Positions 27,063-37,255 of a DNA stretch of 64,000 nucleotides are shown here, in pieces. The notes under the pieces were generated by a model. The model worked only from the letters and a program-made list of their open reading frames with translations, ran no database searches and had not been told where the DNA came from. The DNA comes from Labilibaculum antarcticum (GTDB lineage Bacteria > Bacteroidota > Bacteroidia > Bacteroidales > Marinifilaceae). Numbering within the stretch: position 1 is the first letter of the stretch; each line of letters starts with the position of its first letter. Location of the stretch: the NCBI RefSeq assembly GCF_002356295.1, contig NZ_AP018042.1:1148361-1212360 (forward strand), given 5' to 3'. Position numbers and translations under genes: made by a program.

Positions 27063-28301
27063 ATGATCGAATTTGATAAATTTACACTTAAGAATGGCTT
27101 GCGGGTAATTGTGCATCGCGACGAAACCACCCCAATGGCTGCCGTAAATATATTATACAATATTGGAGCGAAAGATGAAAATCCTGAACGAACCGGATTT
27201 GCTCACCTTTTTGAACACTTAATGTTTGGAGGATCGGTTAACATTCCCAACTACGATGAACCCTTACAGTTGGTTGGCGGTGATAATAATGCGTGGACTA
27301 ACAATGACATTACAAACTACTACCTGACTGTTCCCAAGGCAAATTTAGAAACGGCTTTTTGGTTGGAATCCGACAGAATGCTTAGTCTTGCTTTTAGCGA
27401 AAAAAGTCTTGAAGTACAGCGCAGTGTTGTTATCGAAGAATTTAAACAACGATATTTCAACCAGCCTTACGGTGATGTTTGGTTGCATCTTCGCCCTCTG
27501 GCTTATAAAGAGCATCCTTATCAATGGCCAACAATAGGAAAATCTATCGATCATATTGAAAAAGTTACTTTAGAGGAAGTTAAGGATTTCTTTTTTCACC
27601 ATTACGCACCTAACAATGCAATAATGGTTGTTGCAGGAAATGTAGATACTCAACAAGTAAAAGAACTATCTGAAAAATGGTTTGCTCCAATTGAACGAAG
27701 AGAGGTTCCTGAAAGAAATCTTCCTGTAGAACCGGTTCAAAATGAATTTCGTAGTAAACGAATCGACAGTAATGTTCCTTTCGATGCCATTTATATGGCT
27801 TTCCATATGGGAAAAAGAATGGATGAAGATTTCTATATTGTTGACTTGGTTTCCGATGTATTATCCAACGGACAATCTTCCAGAATTTTCCAATCCTTAG
27901 TAAAAGAGAAGAATTTATTCTCCTCGATTGATGCATACATCACTGGTGAATTTGAGCCAGGATTATTTTTGGTAACAGGGAAACTTGTTGAAGGAGTTAC
28001 CATGGAAAATGCAGAAGCAGCCATTTGGGAAGAATTGAATAGAATAGCTACGACAAAAGTTGATGCGTACGAACTTCAGAAAGTAAAAAACAAGGTGGAA
28101 TCGACTTTGGTGTTTTCAGAAATCAGCTACTTGAACAAGGCTATGACTTTAGCTACACATGAATTACTTGGCGAAGCCGATGATATTAATAAAGAAGTAG
28201 ATAAATATCAGAAAGTAAGTGTTGATGATATTTTAAATAGTTCAGCCAAACTTTTCAGAAAAGAAAATTGTTCTACACTCTACTACTACTCAAAAAAATA
28301 G
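27063..28301 (+). CDS. M16 family zinc peptidase, catalytic subunit
   Basis: This 412-residue protein has the inverted zinc motif HLFEH (His48, Glu51, His52) of M16 (pitrilysin/insulinase) peptidases, followed by the downstream glutamate helix (SVVIEEFKQR). A second, motif-less M16 protein is encoded 2 bp downstream. This is the usual catalytic plus non-catalytic heterodimer arrangement. There is no obvious signal peptide, so it may act in the cytoplasm. Confidence 0.93.
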   Translation: MIEFDKFTLKNGLRVIVHRDETTPMAAVNILYNIGAKDENPERTGFAHLFEHLMFGGSVNIPNYDEPLQLVGGDNNAWTNNDITNYYLTVPKANLETAFWLESDRMLSLAFSEKSLEVQRSVVIEEFKQRYFNQPYGDVWLHLRPLAYKEHPYQWPTIGKSIDHIEKVTLEEVKDFFFHHYAPNNAIMVVAGNVDTQQVKELSEKWFAPIERREVPERNLPVEPVQNEFRSKRIDSNVPFDAIYMAFHMGKRMDEDFYIVDLVSDVLSNGQSSRIFQSLVKEKNLFSSIDAYITGEFEPGLFLVTGKLVEGVTMENAEAAIWEELNRIATTKVDAYELQKVKNKVESTLVFSEISYLNKAMTLATHELLGEADDINKEVDKYQKVSVDDILNSSAKLFRKENCSTLYYYSKK

Positions 28302-28303
28302 GA

Positions 28304-29620
28304 ATGGAAAATTTACATAGAAATACAGCTCCGAAATTCAAAACGGTAGACAGCATCGAAATTCTACCATCACAAAAACATTCGTTGAGCAATAATATTC
28401 CCGTTCACATTATCAGCGGTGGTAGTCAGGATGTTGTAAAAATAGAATTCATTTTTAATGCTGGAATTTGGCATCAGAAAAAGCCGTTAATTGCCACTTT
28501 AACAAGCACAATGCTTAACGAAGGAACCAATTCGATGACGGCATCTGAAATTGCAGAAAAATTTGATTTTTTAGGAGCTCACGTCGGGTTTTCAGCCAGC
28601 AAACATGATGCAAATGTTACGCTATACAGTTTAAAAAAACATTTTTCGGAGACTCTTACTTTAACCGCAGATCTGATTAAAGATTCCATTTTTCCAGAGA
28701 AAGAGTTCAGTACAATTCTAACCAATAAGAAACAGCAATATCAAATTGAACATCAGAAAACAAATGTTTTAGCTAAAGAGAAGTTTACACAGATGATTTA
28801 TGGAGGAAATCATCCTTACTCAAATACCTATGACATTAGTGAATTTGATAATTGCAAAAGACAAGATATAATTGATTTCTACAAAAAACATTACACACCT
28901 AGCAATTGCCTCATAATAATAGCTGGTAAGGTGGATGATAATGTATTGGCTCAGGTTGATTATTTATTTGGTGAAGGTAAATGGACAGATCAAAGTAAAT
29001 CTGCTGATTGTAAGCATGAAATCATAGAATCAAAAGAAAAATCAGCCTTCGTGTGCAAGAATGATGCTGTTCAATCTACGATTCGAATTGGTCGAAAACT
29101 ATTTACAAAAACTCATCCGGACTATACAGGAATGCAACTCCTGAATTTAATATTAGGAGGCTATTTCGGATCGCGTTTAATGCAAAATATCCGAGAAGAC
29201 AAAGGTTATACCTATGGAATCAACTCCATTATAATCTCACATTTAAAAGATGGCCATTTTACGATTGTTACTGAAGTTGGTGCCGAAGTTTGTAAAGCTG
29301 CAGTTCAAGAGATATTCATTGAAATTGAACGACTAAGGGAAGAAATCGTCTCAGAAGAAGAACTAACTTTAGTGAAAAACTATATTTCCGGCGAAATGCT
29401 TAGGAATTTAGACAGCCCTTTTGCCTTATCAGATGGTTTAAGAGGAAACTTACCATTTGGCTTTGACAACAGCTATTTCCAGAAGTTTATTAAAGATCTA
29501 AAGGCAGTTACAGCTAAAAAATTACTTGATTTGGCAAATGAATATTTAAAACCTGAAGATTTATACCTGATAGTAAGTGGACCAAAGGAATGTGAAGAAG
29601 CAATTGTATTTCCCAAGTAA
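28304..29620 (+). CDS. M16 family peptidase-like, non-catalytic partner
   Basis: This 438-residue M16-fold protein, taken from the ATG at 28304 (an earlier in-frame ATG at 28268 lies inside the previous gene), lacks the HxxEH zinc site. The equivalent place reads LTSTMLNEGT. It keeps the C-terminal M16 features, such as GGYFGSRLMQNIREDKGYTYG. It probably pairs with the upstream catalytic subunit, closing the substrate chamber. The 2-bp gap implies coupled translation. Confidence 0.92.
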   Translation: MENLHRNTAPKFKTVDSIEILPSQKHSLSNNIPVHIISGGSQDVVKIEFIFNAGIWHQKKPLIATLTSTMLNEGTNSMTASEIAEKFDFLGAHVGFSASKHDANVTLYSLKKHFSETLTLTADLIKDSIFPEKEFSTILTNKKQQYQIEHQKTNVLAKEKFTQMIYGGNHPYSNTYDISEFDNCKRQDIIDFYKKHYTPSNCLIIIAGKVDDNVLAQVDYLFGEGKWTDQSKSADCKHEIIESKEKSAFVCKNDAVQSTIRIGRKLFTKTHPDYTGMQLLNLILGGYFGSRLMQNIREDKGYTYGINSIIISHLKDGHFTIVTEVGAEVCKAAVQEIFIEIERLREEIVSEEELTLVKNYISGEMLRNLDSPFALSDGLRGNLPFGFDNSYFQKFIKDLKAVTAKKLLDLANEYLKPEDLYLIVSGPKECEEAIVFPK

Positions 29621-29802
29621 TCCTTTTTTTACCAACAAGATTATTTATTGATTTAACATCTAATAAATTGTTGTAAAACTTCATATATCTGAGATTATAA
29701 TATTAAAAAAAGGCAAACAAGTCCTTTATTTAATGTTAGAAAATTATTAGATTTCGGTACATTTAAGCAAAGCAATAAACAACGCGAAATAAATAGGTTT
29801 TT

Positions 29803-32049
29803 ATGAGTGGTGAGACCGAAAAAGATAAACAACTAATACTTGATGCTTACGAGGAACTTTTAAAGCATTGCAAAAGAAGTCGCGAAGCTGAAAGTAAGCA
29901 GATAATAGATAAGGCTTTTCATTTTGCATGGGAAGCTCATAAAGGTGTGCGCCGTAAATCTGGAGAACCTTATATTTTACACCCTATTTCGGTCGCTCAA
30001 ATTGTGGCTAAAGAAATGAGCCTGGGAACCAAATCCATTGTAGCAGCGTTGTTGCATGATGTTGTTGAAGATACAGAATACACTCTCGATGATATTCAAA
30101 ATCACTTTGGCGAAAAAATAGCTCAAATTGTTGATGGTCTTACCAAAATATCAGACGTATTTGATCAACAAACTTCGATGCAGGCAGAGAATTTCAGAAA
30201 AATGCTTTTAACACTATCGGACGATCTAAGGGTTATTCTGATAAAAATGGCGGACAGATTGCATAATATGCGTACTCTGAACTCCATGCCTTTGCGCAAA
30301 CAAATGAAAATTGCCGGAGAAACTCTATTCCTTTTTGCTCCTTTGGCACATCGAATGGGCTTATATGCTATTAAATCGGAATTGGAAGATTTAAGTCTGA
30401 AATATGAACATCCTGATGATTTTGAAAATATTTCGAAAAAAATAGTAGAGCAAGAAGAAAGACAACTAAAAATAATTCGAAAGATAATAGCTCCTATTAA
30501 GGCGAAACTTAAAGAAGCAGATATTAAATGCACCATTAAGAACAGACCCAGATCAATTTTCTCAATTTGGAATAAGATTGAAACTCAGAACAAGAGTATT
30601 GAAGAAATTTACGATCTTATTTCTGTTCGAGTTGTTTTCAAACCTGATCCAAATATCTCGGAGAAAAATCAATGCTGGAATATCTATTCACTCATTACTG
30701 ATATTTACAAACCTAAACCTGAACGTATCAGAGATTGGGTTAGTACGCCTAAAGCCAACGGTTATCAAGCATTGCACGTAACAGCAATGGGGCCTCAAGG
30801 AGATTGGATCGAATTTCAAATCCGAACAGAGAAGATGGATGATATTGCAGAAAAAGGCTTTGCTGTTCATTCGAAATACAATACAAGTGGCTCTGGCGAA
30901 TCAGAATTAGACAAATGGCTTACCGATGTTCGTGAAATTTTAGATAATCCCGAAGCTGATGCTATGGCTTTTCTGGACGAATTTAAATTGAATTTATTTT
31001 CAAAGGAAATTCAGGTTTTTACACCCAAAGGTCACATTCGCACATTACCGAAAAAAGCTACAATACTTGACTTTGCCTACGACATTCATACCGATATTGG
31101 AAATCACTGTATTGGTGCGAAAGTAAATCATAGACTGGTACCATTGAGCCATGAATTAAAAAGTGGTGATCAGGTTGAAATTTTAACCTCTGAAAAACAG
31201 GTGCCAAAATACGAATGGATCGAATTTGTAATCACCGCCCGAGCAAAGTCGAAAATTAAATCAGCCTTTAAAAGAGAGAGAAAAGAATACACCTTTAAAG
31301 GGGTTCGAATGATTGAAGATCAATTGCTGGATAGTGGTCTTAAATTAAATGCGAATGCATTTCGCAAAATGCTGGAATATTACAAACTCTCGAATAAAGA
31401 AGAATTGTTTTACAAGGTTGGATTAGGAAAAATAGATATTAATGAAATTGATGGCGTAGTTCGAAAAAAATCGAAAAGTAAATTCATTAAGTATTGGAAA
31501 CTTCAGTTTTTTGGTGACTCGAAGGGGAATAATGAAAAAGAAGTTCTTGAAATTCCTGACACAAAACCAGAACTTGATAAAAAGAAAACTCTTATGCTTA
31601 CAGAATTAGCAACTAACGAGAGTTATAAAATAGCAACTTGTTGCAAGCCAATACCTGGCGACGAAGTTCTTGGCTATCTGGACATGGCCAATAATGTGAC
31701 CATCCATAAAAGGAAATGTCCCAATGCATTAAAATTAATGTCGAGCCAAGGTGATCGGATTCTTGCCGCAGACTGGACCAGTCATAGATTAATGTCTTTT
31801 TTGGCCATTATCGAATTAACAGGAATCGATAAAATTGGCATTGTGAATGAAGTTACAAATGTTATTTCAAAAGATCATGATGTAAATATGCGATCATTGC
31901 ACTTTGAAAGTCATGATGGTGTGTTTGAGGGCTTAATCCATCTCTATGTTCACAATACTGAAGATCTTAACAATTTAATTTTGAAACTAATTAAGGTAAA
32001 AGGTCTTGATAATGTGAAACGTATCGAAAATATTGAAGAATACAGCTAA
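29803..32049 (+). CDS. rel: RelA/SpoT-family (p)ppGpp synthetase/hydrolase
   Basis: This 748-residue bifunctional Rel-type protein has an HD hydrolase domain (HPISVAQIV, ALLHDVVEDT near residues 50-90). A synthetase domain follows (RPRSIFSIWNKI, YQALHVTAMGP, EFQIRTEKMDDIAEKGFAVH), then a TGS domain (VFTPKGHIRTLPKKATILDFAY) and a C-terminal ACT domain. The HD signature residues are present, so hydrolase activity is expected in addition to synthesis. It sets the stringent-response alarmone level. It is monocistronic by spacing. Confidence 0.96.
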   Translation: MSGETEKDKQLILDAYEELLKHCKRSREAESKQIIDKAFHFAWEAHKGVRRKSGEPYILHPISVAQIVAKEMSLGTKSIVAALLHDVVEDTEYTLDDIQNHFGEKIAQIVDGLTKISDVFDQQTSMQAENFRKMLLTLSDDLRVILIKMADRLHNMRTLNSMPLRKQMKIAGETLFLFAPLAHRMGLYAIKSELEDLSLKYEHPDDFENISKKIVEQEERQLKIIRKIIAPIKAKLKEADIKCTIKNRPRSIFSIWNKIETQNKSIEEIYDLISVRVVFKPDPNISEKNQCWNIYSLITDIYKPKPERIRDWVSTPKANGYQALHVTAMGPQGDWIEFQIRTEKMDDIAEKGFAVHSKYNTSGSGESELDKWLTDVREILDNPEADAMAFLDEFKLNLFSKEIQVFTPKGHIRTLPKKATILDFAYDIHTDIGNHCIGAKVNHRLVPLSHELKSGDQVEILTSEKQVPKYEWIEFVITARAKSKIKSAFKRERKEYTFKGVRMIEDQLLDSGLKLNANAFRKMLEYYKLSNKEELFYKVGLGKIDINEIDGVVRKKSKSKFIKYWKLQFFGDSKGNNEKEVLEIPDTKPELDKKKTLMLTELATNESYKIATCCKPIPGDEVLGYLDMANNVTIHKRKCPNALKLMSSQGDRILAADWTSHRLMSFLAIIELTGIDKIGIVNEVTNVISKDHDVNMRSLHFESHDGVFEGLIHLYVHNTEDLNNLILKLIKVKGLDNVKRIENIEEYS

Positions 32050-32149
32050 ATTAAAATTTATTCTAAATAAGCTTTTAGTTCTAAAAAAAATCAGTATTTT
32101 AGACCCATTATTTTAAATTAGATTAGATAACAAATAGGTTATTTTTGAT

Positions 32150-32608
32150 ATGAGCAACGAAGACACTAAAGAAATTGTTAAGAAGATGTTTACAGAATAT
32201 CTTCAAAAAAAGGGACATCGAAAGACCCCCGAAAGATATGCCATACTTGATGAGATATATTCACGGGAAGGACACTTCGATATTGAATCTCTTTATATCT
32301 TTATGAAAAACAAAAACTATCGTGTTAGTCGAGCGACGCTATACAACACTATAGATCTTCTTTTGGATTGTAAATTGGTTGTTAAACACCAATTTGGTAA
32401 AAACATTGCTCAATTCGAAAAAGCATATGACAGCAACAAGCACGATCATTTAATTTGTACTCGTTGTGGTAAAGTTCTTGAGTTTTGTGATACTCGTTTG
32501 GAAGATGTTCGTAAGAATGTTTCCGATGATATGGACTTTAAAGTTTCACATCACTCCTTATATATCTACGGAATTTGCCAAGAATGTAGAAAACTAGAAA
32601 ACGACTAA
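32150..32608 (+). CDS. Fur-family transcriptional regulator
   Basis: This 152-residue protein has a winged-helix N-terminal domain ([35 protein letters not shown]) and a C-terminal metal and dimerisation domain with [11 protein letters not shown] and ICQEC Cys pairs (structural zinc). Family members sense Fe2+, Zn2+ or peroxide. Which one applies here cannot be told; the sequence is Fur-like rather than clearly PerR. It lies 100 bp after rel and ends at a terminator. Confidence 0.92.
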   Translation: MSNEDTKEIVKKMFTEYLQKKGHRKTPERYAILDEIYSREGHFDIESLYIFMKNKNYRVSRATLYNTIDLLLDCKLVVKHQFGKNIAQFEKAYDSNKHDHLICTRCGKVLEFCDTRLEDVRKNVSDDMDFKVSHHSLYIYGICQECRKLEND

Positions 32609-32632
32609 GTTTATCAACAATTAATATCTTTC

Positions 32633-32661
32633 AAAAACCTCTTTAAACAAGAGGTTTTTTT
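32633..32661 (+). terminator. rho-independent terminator after the Fur-family gene
   Basis: An 11-bp stem (AAAAACCTCTT at 32633-32643, AAGAGGTTTTT at 32649-32659) with a 5-nt loop and a T-run to 32661. Confidence 0.88.
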
Positions 32662-32721
32662 ATGCCTGTGATTGACTTATTAACAACAGTCATTTCCCAA
32701 CGGCAAAATGAAAATAATTAT

Positions 32722-32729
32722 TACCTTTG
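32722..32729 (+). promoter_or_regulatory. -7 promoter box for purA
   Basis: TACCTTTG fits TAnnTTTG. It predicts a start near 32736 and a leader of about 115 nt before purA. No clear -33 element is seen. Confidence 0.45.
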
Positions 32730-32851
32730 ACTGTTAAAACTTGTAACCATTCTTCAAGCTTTAACATAATTACACGAGCCGTTTTATAAATTCAAAATAA
32801 TATTGGTTTGGATATTTACTTGTTAAGATTTACTATCAAATTATTAGACAG

Positions 32852-34123
32852 ATGAAAGTTGATGTACTTTTAGGCCTCCAATGGGGAGATGAAGGTAAAG
32901 GAAAAGTTGTGGACGTACTGACCCCAAAGTACGATTTTATCACCCGTTTTCAGGGTGGACCCAACGCCGGACACACTTTAGAATTTAATAAAATAAAGCA
33001 TGTTCTGCATACTATCCCTTCCGGTATCTTCCGTGATGATAAGATTAATGTTATTGGAAACGGTGTTGTAATCGATCCAGTAATTTTTAAAAAAGAAATT
33101 GAAGGAATAAAAAAACTTGGAATCGATCTATCCAAAACCTTATTTATTTCGAAGAAGGCTCATTTAATATTACCTTCTCACCGAATTCTTGACGCAGCAT
33201 CAGAAGCAGCAAAAGGAAAATCGAAAATTGGCTCAACCCTTAAAGGAATTGGACCAACCTATATGGATAAAACCGGTAGAAACGGTTTACGTGTAGGAGA
33301 CATCAACTTAAACTTCAAGGAAAAATACGATTCTTTAGTTGGCAAGCATCGTTTAATGCTCGACAAACTTTACGAGTTCGATTACGATCTTTCTGAGTAT
33401 GAAGCTGAGTGGTTCGAAGGAATTAAAGTTTTAGCTGAATTTCAATTAATAGATAGCGAGCAATTTCTTAATGATGCTCTTAAAGAAGGAAAATCAATCC
33501 TTGCTGAAGGTGCTCAAGGAACTTTGTTAGATGTTGATTTTGGTTCATATCCATTTGTAACTTCATCGAATACTATTTGTGCCGGAGCTTGTACTGGTTT
33601 AGGTGTTCCTCCAAATAAAATTGGTAGAGTAATTGGTATTTTTAAAGCTTATTGTACAAGAGTCGGTATGGGACCATTCCCAACGGAACTTTTCGATGCA
33701 GATGGAGATTTACTAAGAGCTAAAGGAAATGAATTTGGATCAACAACAGGACGTCCCAGAAGATGCGGTTGGTTGGATTTAGTTGCCTTGAAATATTCAA
33801 TCATGATTAACGGTGTTACCGAATTGACTATGATGAAATCGGATGTAATGGACGATTTTGATACCATTAAAATTTGTACTTCGTATATTGTAAATGGTGA
33901 AGAAGTTGAGCACATTCCTTATGAAATGACAGCGGAAATTAAACCTGTTTACACAGAGTTTAAGGGCTGGAAAACAGATATGACTGCTGTTGCTCATGAA
34001 AATGAATTTCCAGAAGAATTCAATTCTTATATTGATTTTATTGAAAAAGAAACAGGTGTACCTGTGAAAATTGTTTCTGTTGGTCCAAACAGAGCTCAAA
34101 CTATTGAAAGAATGCTTGATTAA
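32852..34123 (+). CDS. purA: adenylosuccinate synthetase
   Basis: This 423-residue protein matches PurA. It has the GTP-binding LLGLQWGDEGKGKVVD at the start, FQGGPNAGHT, GSTLKGIGPTYMDKTGRNGLRVGD, and STTGRPRRCGWLDLVALKYS in the C-terminal half. It makes adenylosuccinate from IMP, aspartate and GTP in purine synthesis. It ends at the bidirectional terminator shared with the convergent DUF4831 gene. Confidence 0.98.
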   Translation: MKVDVLLGLQWGDEGKGKVVDVLTPKYDFITRFQGGPNAGHTLEFNKIKHVLHTIPSGIFRDDKINVIGNGVVIDPVIFKKEIEGIKKLGIDLSKTLFISKKAHLILPSHRILDAASEAAKGKSKIGSTLKGIGPTYMDKTGRNGLRVGDINLNFKEKYDSLVGKHRLMLDKLYEFDYDLSEYEAEWFEGIKVLAEFQLIDSEQFLNDALKEGKSILAEGAQGTLLDVDFGSYPFVTSSNTICAGACTGLGVPPNKIGRVIGIFKAYCTRVGMGPFPTELFDADGDLLRAKGNEFGSTTGRPRRCGWLDLVALKYSIMINGVTELTMMKSDVMDDFDTIKICTSYIVNGEEVEHIPYEMTAEIKPVYTEFKGWKTDMTAVAHENEFPEEFNSYIDFIEKETGVPVKIVSVGPNRAQTIERMLD

Positions 34124-34157
34124 TTAAGCACAAGAATAGAGTCTAATAAGACTCACA

Positions 34158-34190
34158 AAAAAACCTGTTTGAACTATCAAACAGGTTTTT
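34158..34190. terminator. bidirectional terminator between purA and the DUF4831 gene
   Basis: A perfect stem of at least 12 bp (AAACCTGTTTGA at 34161-34172, TCAAACAGGTTT at 34177-34188) with a 4-nt loop. A-tract and T-tract flanks allow use from both sides. Confidence 0.9.
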
Positions 34191-34211
34191 TTTATATCCT
34201 TTTTCATTTCT

Positions 34212-35357
34212 TTATTTACTCACACTCTTAATTGATCCTAAATCCGGATAAAATTCGATGCCGTAATTTTCGTTTAGCAATACTTCTGCAGGCATGCTAA
34301 CTATTTTTCCAAACTGTGCAATCGACATTCTATTCTTAAATAAAATTTCTTTTCCATTTAAAATAGATACATCTGCCATTCCTGGAATTCGGTAAAATAT
34401 TTGCTTTTGAGGAATAAGCTCAACATTTGGGATAATTACCAACTCTCTTGTTACTTCCAAATTTTTAAAATCGACACGAATTGGTCTTCCTCCCAAGTCA
34501 TTGACTCCTACCGGACCATCTTGCGGAGACATTCGGAAAATCACGCCACCATTTTCACCATTTTTAGGAGTATATAAAAACTGAAAACTCTCTAAAAAGC
34601 CAACTTTCTTACCAATGAATAGAGACACGTAATCATTTTCTAATTTTTCCAATTCTTTAATAATTATCTCATAAGCCATTCCGTCCGGAGGTAATACCTC
34701 ATAATTTGCAGTTAATATTTTGAACCTTCTTTTTCTTAACTTAAATATCTGATGAGCGGCTTCTTCTGCTTTTTCCTCGATTGTTTTTGCCAAGGCTTGC
34801 TTTTCCAGTACCGGAACTTTTACAAAAGCGGTATCAGTTTCCAACACTTTAAAAACAGTATCCTCTTTATATTTTATTACTGGGTCAATTGAGAATTCTC
34901 CGTATTCTATATTAATCTTATCATCAGTAATGAAAACCAATTCTTTTTCTTCTTTCAACATCATTTTTTTATCCAAATTAAAACCTCTTATTAATCCAGC
35001 AGGAGTTAAAGAAATTAAACTTGGTTCATAATCCACGGAAGTGGTGATTTTATGATATTGTTCCGGATCTACTTCTCCATGAGTAGAAACATCAATCGAT
35101 TTTAGTTCCCACTCTACTCCATCGGCAGTAACAACATCCGAAATATTCAGGTATTTCTTTGCGTAATCGGCAAAAGGACCTCTTTTTAAAACTATTTTTT
35201 CTGCCGTAACATTAAGTTTCACCACTGTTTGAGGCAATGCATACACTACTGTACTTGGAGTTTCCAATGTTCTTCTTTTTTGCGCACTGGTGTTCCACTG
35301 ACAAAAAATTACAACAAGCAATACCAATAAAGGTCTAAGAATCATTCGGTTCATCAC
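34212..35357 (-). CDS. DUF4831 family secreted protein
   Basis: This 381-residue protein has an N-terminal signal peptide (LRPLLVLLVVIFCQWNTSAQ) and a body matching DUF4831, a Bacteroidota family of unknown function. Recognisable pieces include TVVYALPQTVVKLNVTAEK near the start, an AHQIFKLRKRRFKILTAN helix in the middle and GVIFRMSPQDGPVGVNDLGG in the C-terminal part. It is probably periplasmic or outer-membrane associated. It is convergent with purA and downstream of the NAD(P)HX repair gene on the same strand with a 76-bp gap. Confidence 0.8.
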   Translation of the reverse strand: MMNRMILRPLLVLLVVIFCQWNTSAQKRRTLETPSTVVYALPQTVVKLNVTAEKIVLKRGPFADYAKKYLNISDVVTADGVEWELKSIDVSTHGEVDPEQYHKITTSVDYEPSLISLTPAGLIRGFNLDKKMMLKEEKELVFITDDKINIEYGEFSIDPVIKYKEDTVFKVLETDTAFVKVPVLEKQALAKTIEEKAEEAAHQIFKLRKRRFKILTANYEVLPPDGMAYEIIIKELEKLENDYVSLFIGKKVGFLESFQFLYTPKNGENGGVIFRMSPQDGPVGVNDLGGRPIRVDFKNLEVTRELVIIPNVELIPQKQIFYRIPGMADVSILNGKEILFKNRMSIAQFGKIVSMPAEVLLNENYGIEFYPDLGSIKSVSK

Positions 35358-35433
35358 AATCTATATTTTTTTTGTTTACAACTAACTAATAAAAACTAAC
35401 GTTGATTTTTGAATAACTAATATGCAGAGATTA

Positions 35434-36945
35434 TCATTTTTTTAAATACAACCATGCTTTTGGCAAATAATCGATAATATCGCTGGCAGTTAATGCCTCC
35501 ACTCCAACATCAACGGAAGCCAAATCGCCCGCTAAACCATGCAAATAAGCACCGATTATGGCTGCAATGTGAGATGAATATCCCTGCGAAAGTAAAGATA
35601 ATATTATTCCAGTTAACACATCACCACTACCAGCAGTTGCCATACCCGGATTCCCTGTAGGATTAAAATAACAACTTCCTTCGGGGCAACAAATAGCCGT
35701 GTATGCACCTTTTAACATCAAGGTTAGTCCGTGCGCCTTTGCAAATTCACGTTGCATGCAATTACGGGTATAACTATCACCACTTTTACCTACCAAGCGT
35801 TCAAACTCCCTAACATGAGGCGTGAAAATACTACCCATTGGCAATTCTTTTTTTAATTCTGGATGTTCGCTAATAATATTTATAGCATCCGCATCTATTA
35901 CCAGCGGTACTTTTACCTCTTTCAACAAATTAACTATTGCCCGAAAAGAATTTTGCTTTTTATCGATTCCTGGACCAATGGCTACCGCTTTAAACTGGCT
36001 TAACTCCGGATACTCTGTAAAAATAATATCCGATCGATCGATACTAACCATGGCTTCGGGAACGGCTGTCTGCATTATCTGATAACCCAAACGCGGAATG
36101 TGCGATGTTAACAAACCAATTCCTGACCGTAAACTAGCTCGGGAGGCCAATATAGCTGCCCCCATTTTTCCATAGCTGCCACTTATCAGCAATCCGTGAC
36201 CGTAGGTTCCCTTATGATCGAATTTCTTTCTTGGCATCAGTAAAGATTTCACAAACTCTTTACTCAAGACTTTGTAAGCAGTTGTTTTTGAACTGATAAT
36301 GTCAGGATGCAAACCAATTGATATTATTTCCCACTCTCCTACATAAATTTCATTTTCAGGAAAAAGAAAAGCCAATTTTGGAAACTGAAAGCTTAAAGTA
36401 AAATCAGCACGAACAATACCTCTCAAATTATTTTTTGAATTATCCTCTGCCATCAAGCCCGATGGAATATCAATTGCAACAACATTTGCATCACTTGCAT
36501 TAATTGCATTTACAACATCCAAAGCGAATCCCTCTATTGGTCTCGATAATCCCGATCCAAAAATTGCGTCAATAACAATATCGTCTTTAAAAAGCCAAGG
36601 CATTGAATCAATAGATGTCATTTCATACAAATCCAAAGTATTTAAAATCCGTATGCATTCCAAATTAGCTTCCGCATCAGCCGATATTTTATCACTAATT
36701 TGAAGTACAAATACTTCAACTGAGTAATTTCCACCTGCCAACATGCGCGCCAAGGCCAATCCATCACCACCATTATTCCCAGGACCGACAAAGATTTTGC
36801 AATTTTGCGGAGCAGGAAAACGATCAGTAATCCATTTGTAAATTTCACCAGCAGCTCTTTCCATTAAATCAATAGAAGAAATTGGTTCATTTATAATGGT
36901 GTAAGCATCAATTTCGGCAACCTGTTTGGCAGTAAATATTTTCAT
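35434..36945 (-). CDS. nnrD: bifunctional NAD(P)H-hydrate epimerase / ADP-dependent dehydratase
   Basis: This 503-residue protein starts at the ATG at 36945 (MKIFTAKQVAEID), a usual start for the family; an ATG 24 codons upstream gives an unlikely extension. The N-terminal half is the YjeF_N epimerase domain (FVGPGNNGGDGLALARML). The C-terminal half is the ribokinase-like ADP/ATP-dependent NAD(P)HX dehydratase (GTYGHGLLISGSYGKMGAA, AGSGDVLTGIILSLL). Together they repair hydrated NADH and NADPH. Confidence 0.95.
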   Translation of the reverse strand: MKIFTAKQVAEIDAYTIINEPISSIDLMERAAGEIYKWITDRFPAPQNCKIFVGPGNNGGDGLALARMLAGGNYSVEVFVLQISDKISADAEANLECIRILNTLDLYEMTSIDSMPWLFKDDIVIDAIFGSGLSRPIEGFALDVVNAINASDANVVAIDIPSGLMAEDNSKNNLRGIVRADFTLSFQFPKLAFLFPENEIYVGEWEIISIGLHPDIISSKTTAYKVLSKEFVKSLLMPRKKFDHKGTYGHGLLISGSYGKMGAAILASRASLRSGIGLLTSHIPRLGYQIMQTAVPEAMVSIDRSDIIFTEYPELSQFKAVAIGPGIDKKQNSFRAIVNLLKEVKVPLVIDADAINIISEHPELKKELPMGSIFTPHVREFERLVGKSGDSYTRNCMQREFAKAHGLTLMLKGAYTAICCPEGSCYFNPTGNPGMATAGSGDVLTGIILSLLSQGYSSHIAAIIGAYLHGLAGDLASVDVGVEALTASDIIDYLPKAWLYLKK

Positions 36946-37200
36946 TGTTATCAAGTTTTTAATTGTAAAATGATACACTATTCCTAAGTTAATAAACAGA
37001 GATGTAAAATCTGACATGAATTAAATACTTCAAGCATTAAATTTAAGCTTGCTTTCACTACAGCATATTCGTTTCAATTCATTAAGGTTTGGGTACAACT
37101 ATCAAAGATACTAAACTTTCAATAATTGAATATGCTTACGAAAACGTTTTAAATAGATTCATTTTGGTAACAAATCGTTACTCTCTTCTGTTTTTTTCTA

Positions 37201-37208
37201 TATATTTG
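37201..37208 (+). promoter_or_regulatory. -7 promoter box for the POT transporter gene
   Basis: TATATTTG fits TAnnTTTG and lies 48 bp before the start codon. The predicted start is near 37215. Confidence 0.5.
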
Positions 37209-37255
37209 TCAATCTTAAAACCGAAACTTACTTTTATAATTAAAAACTAACATTT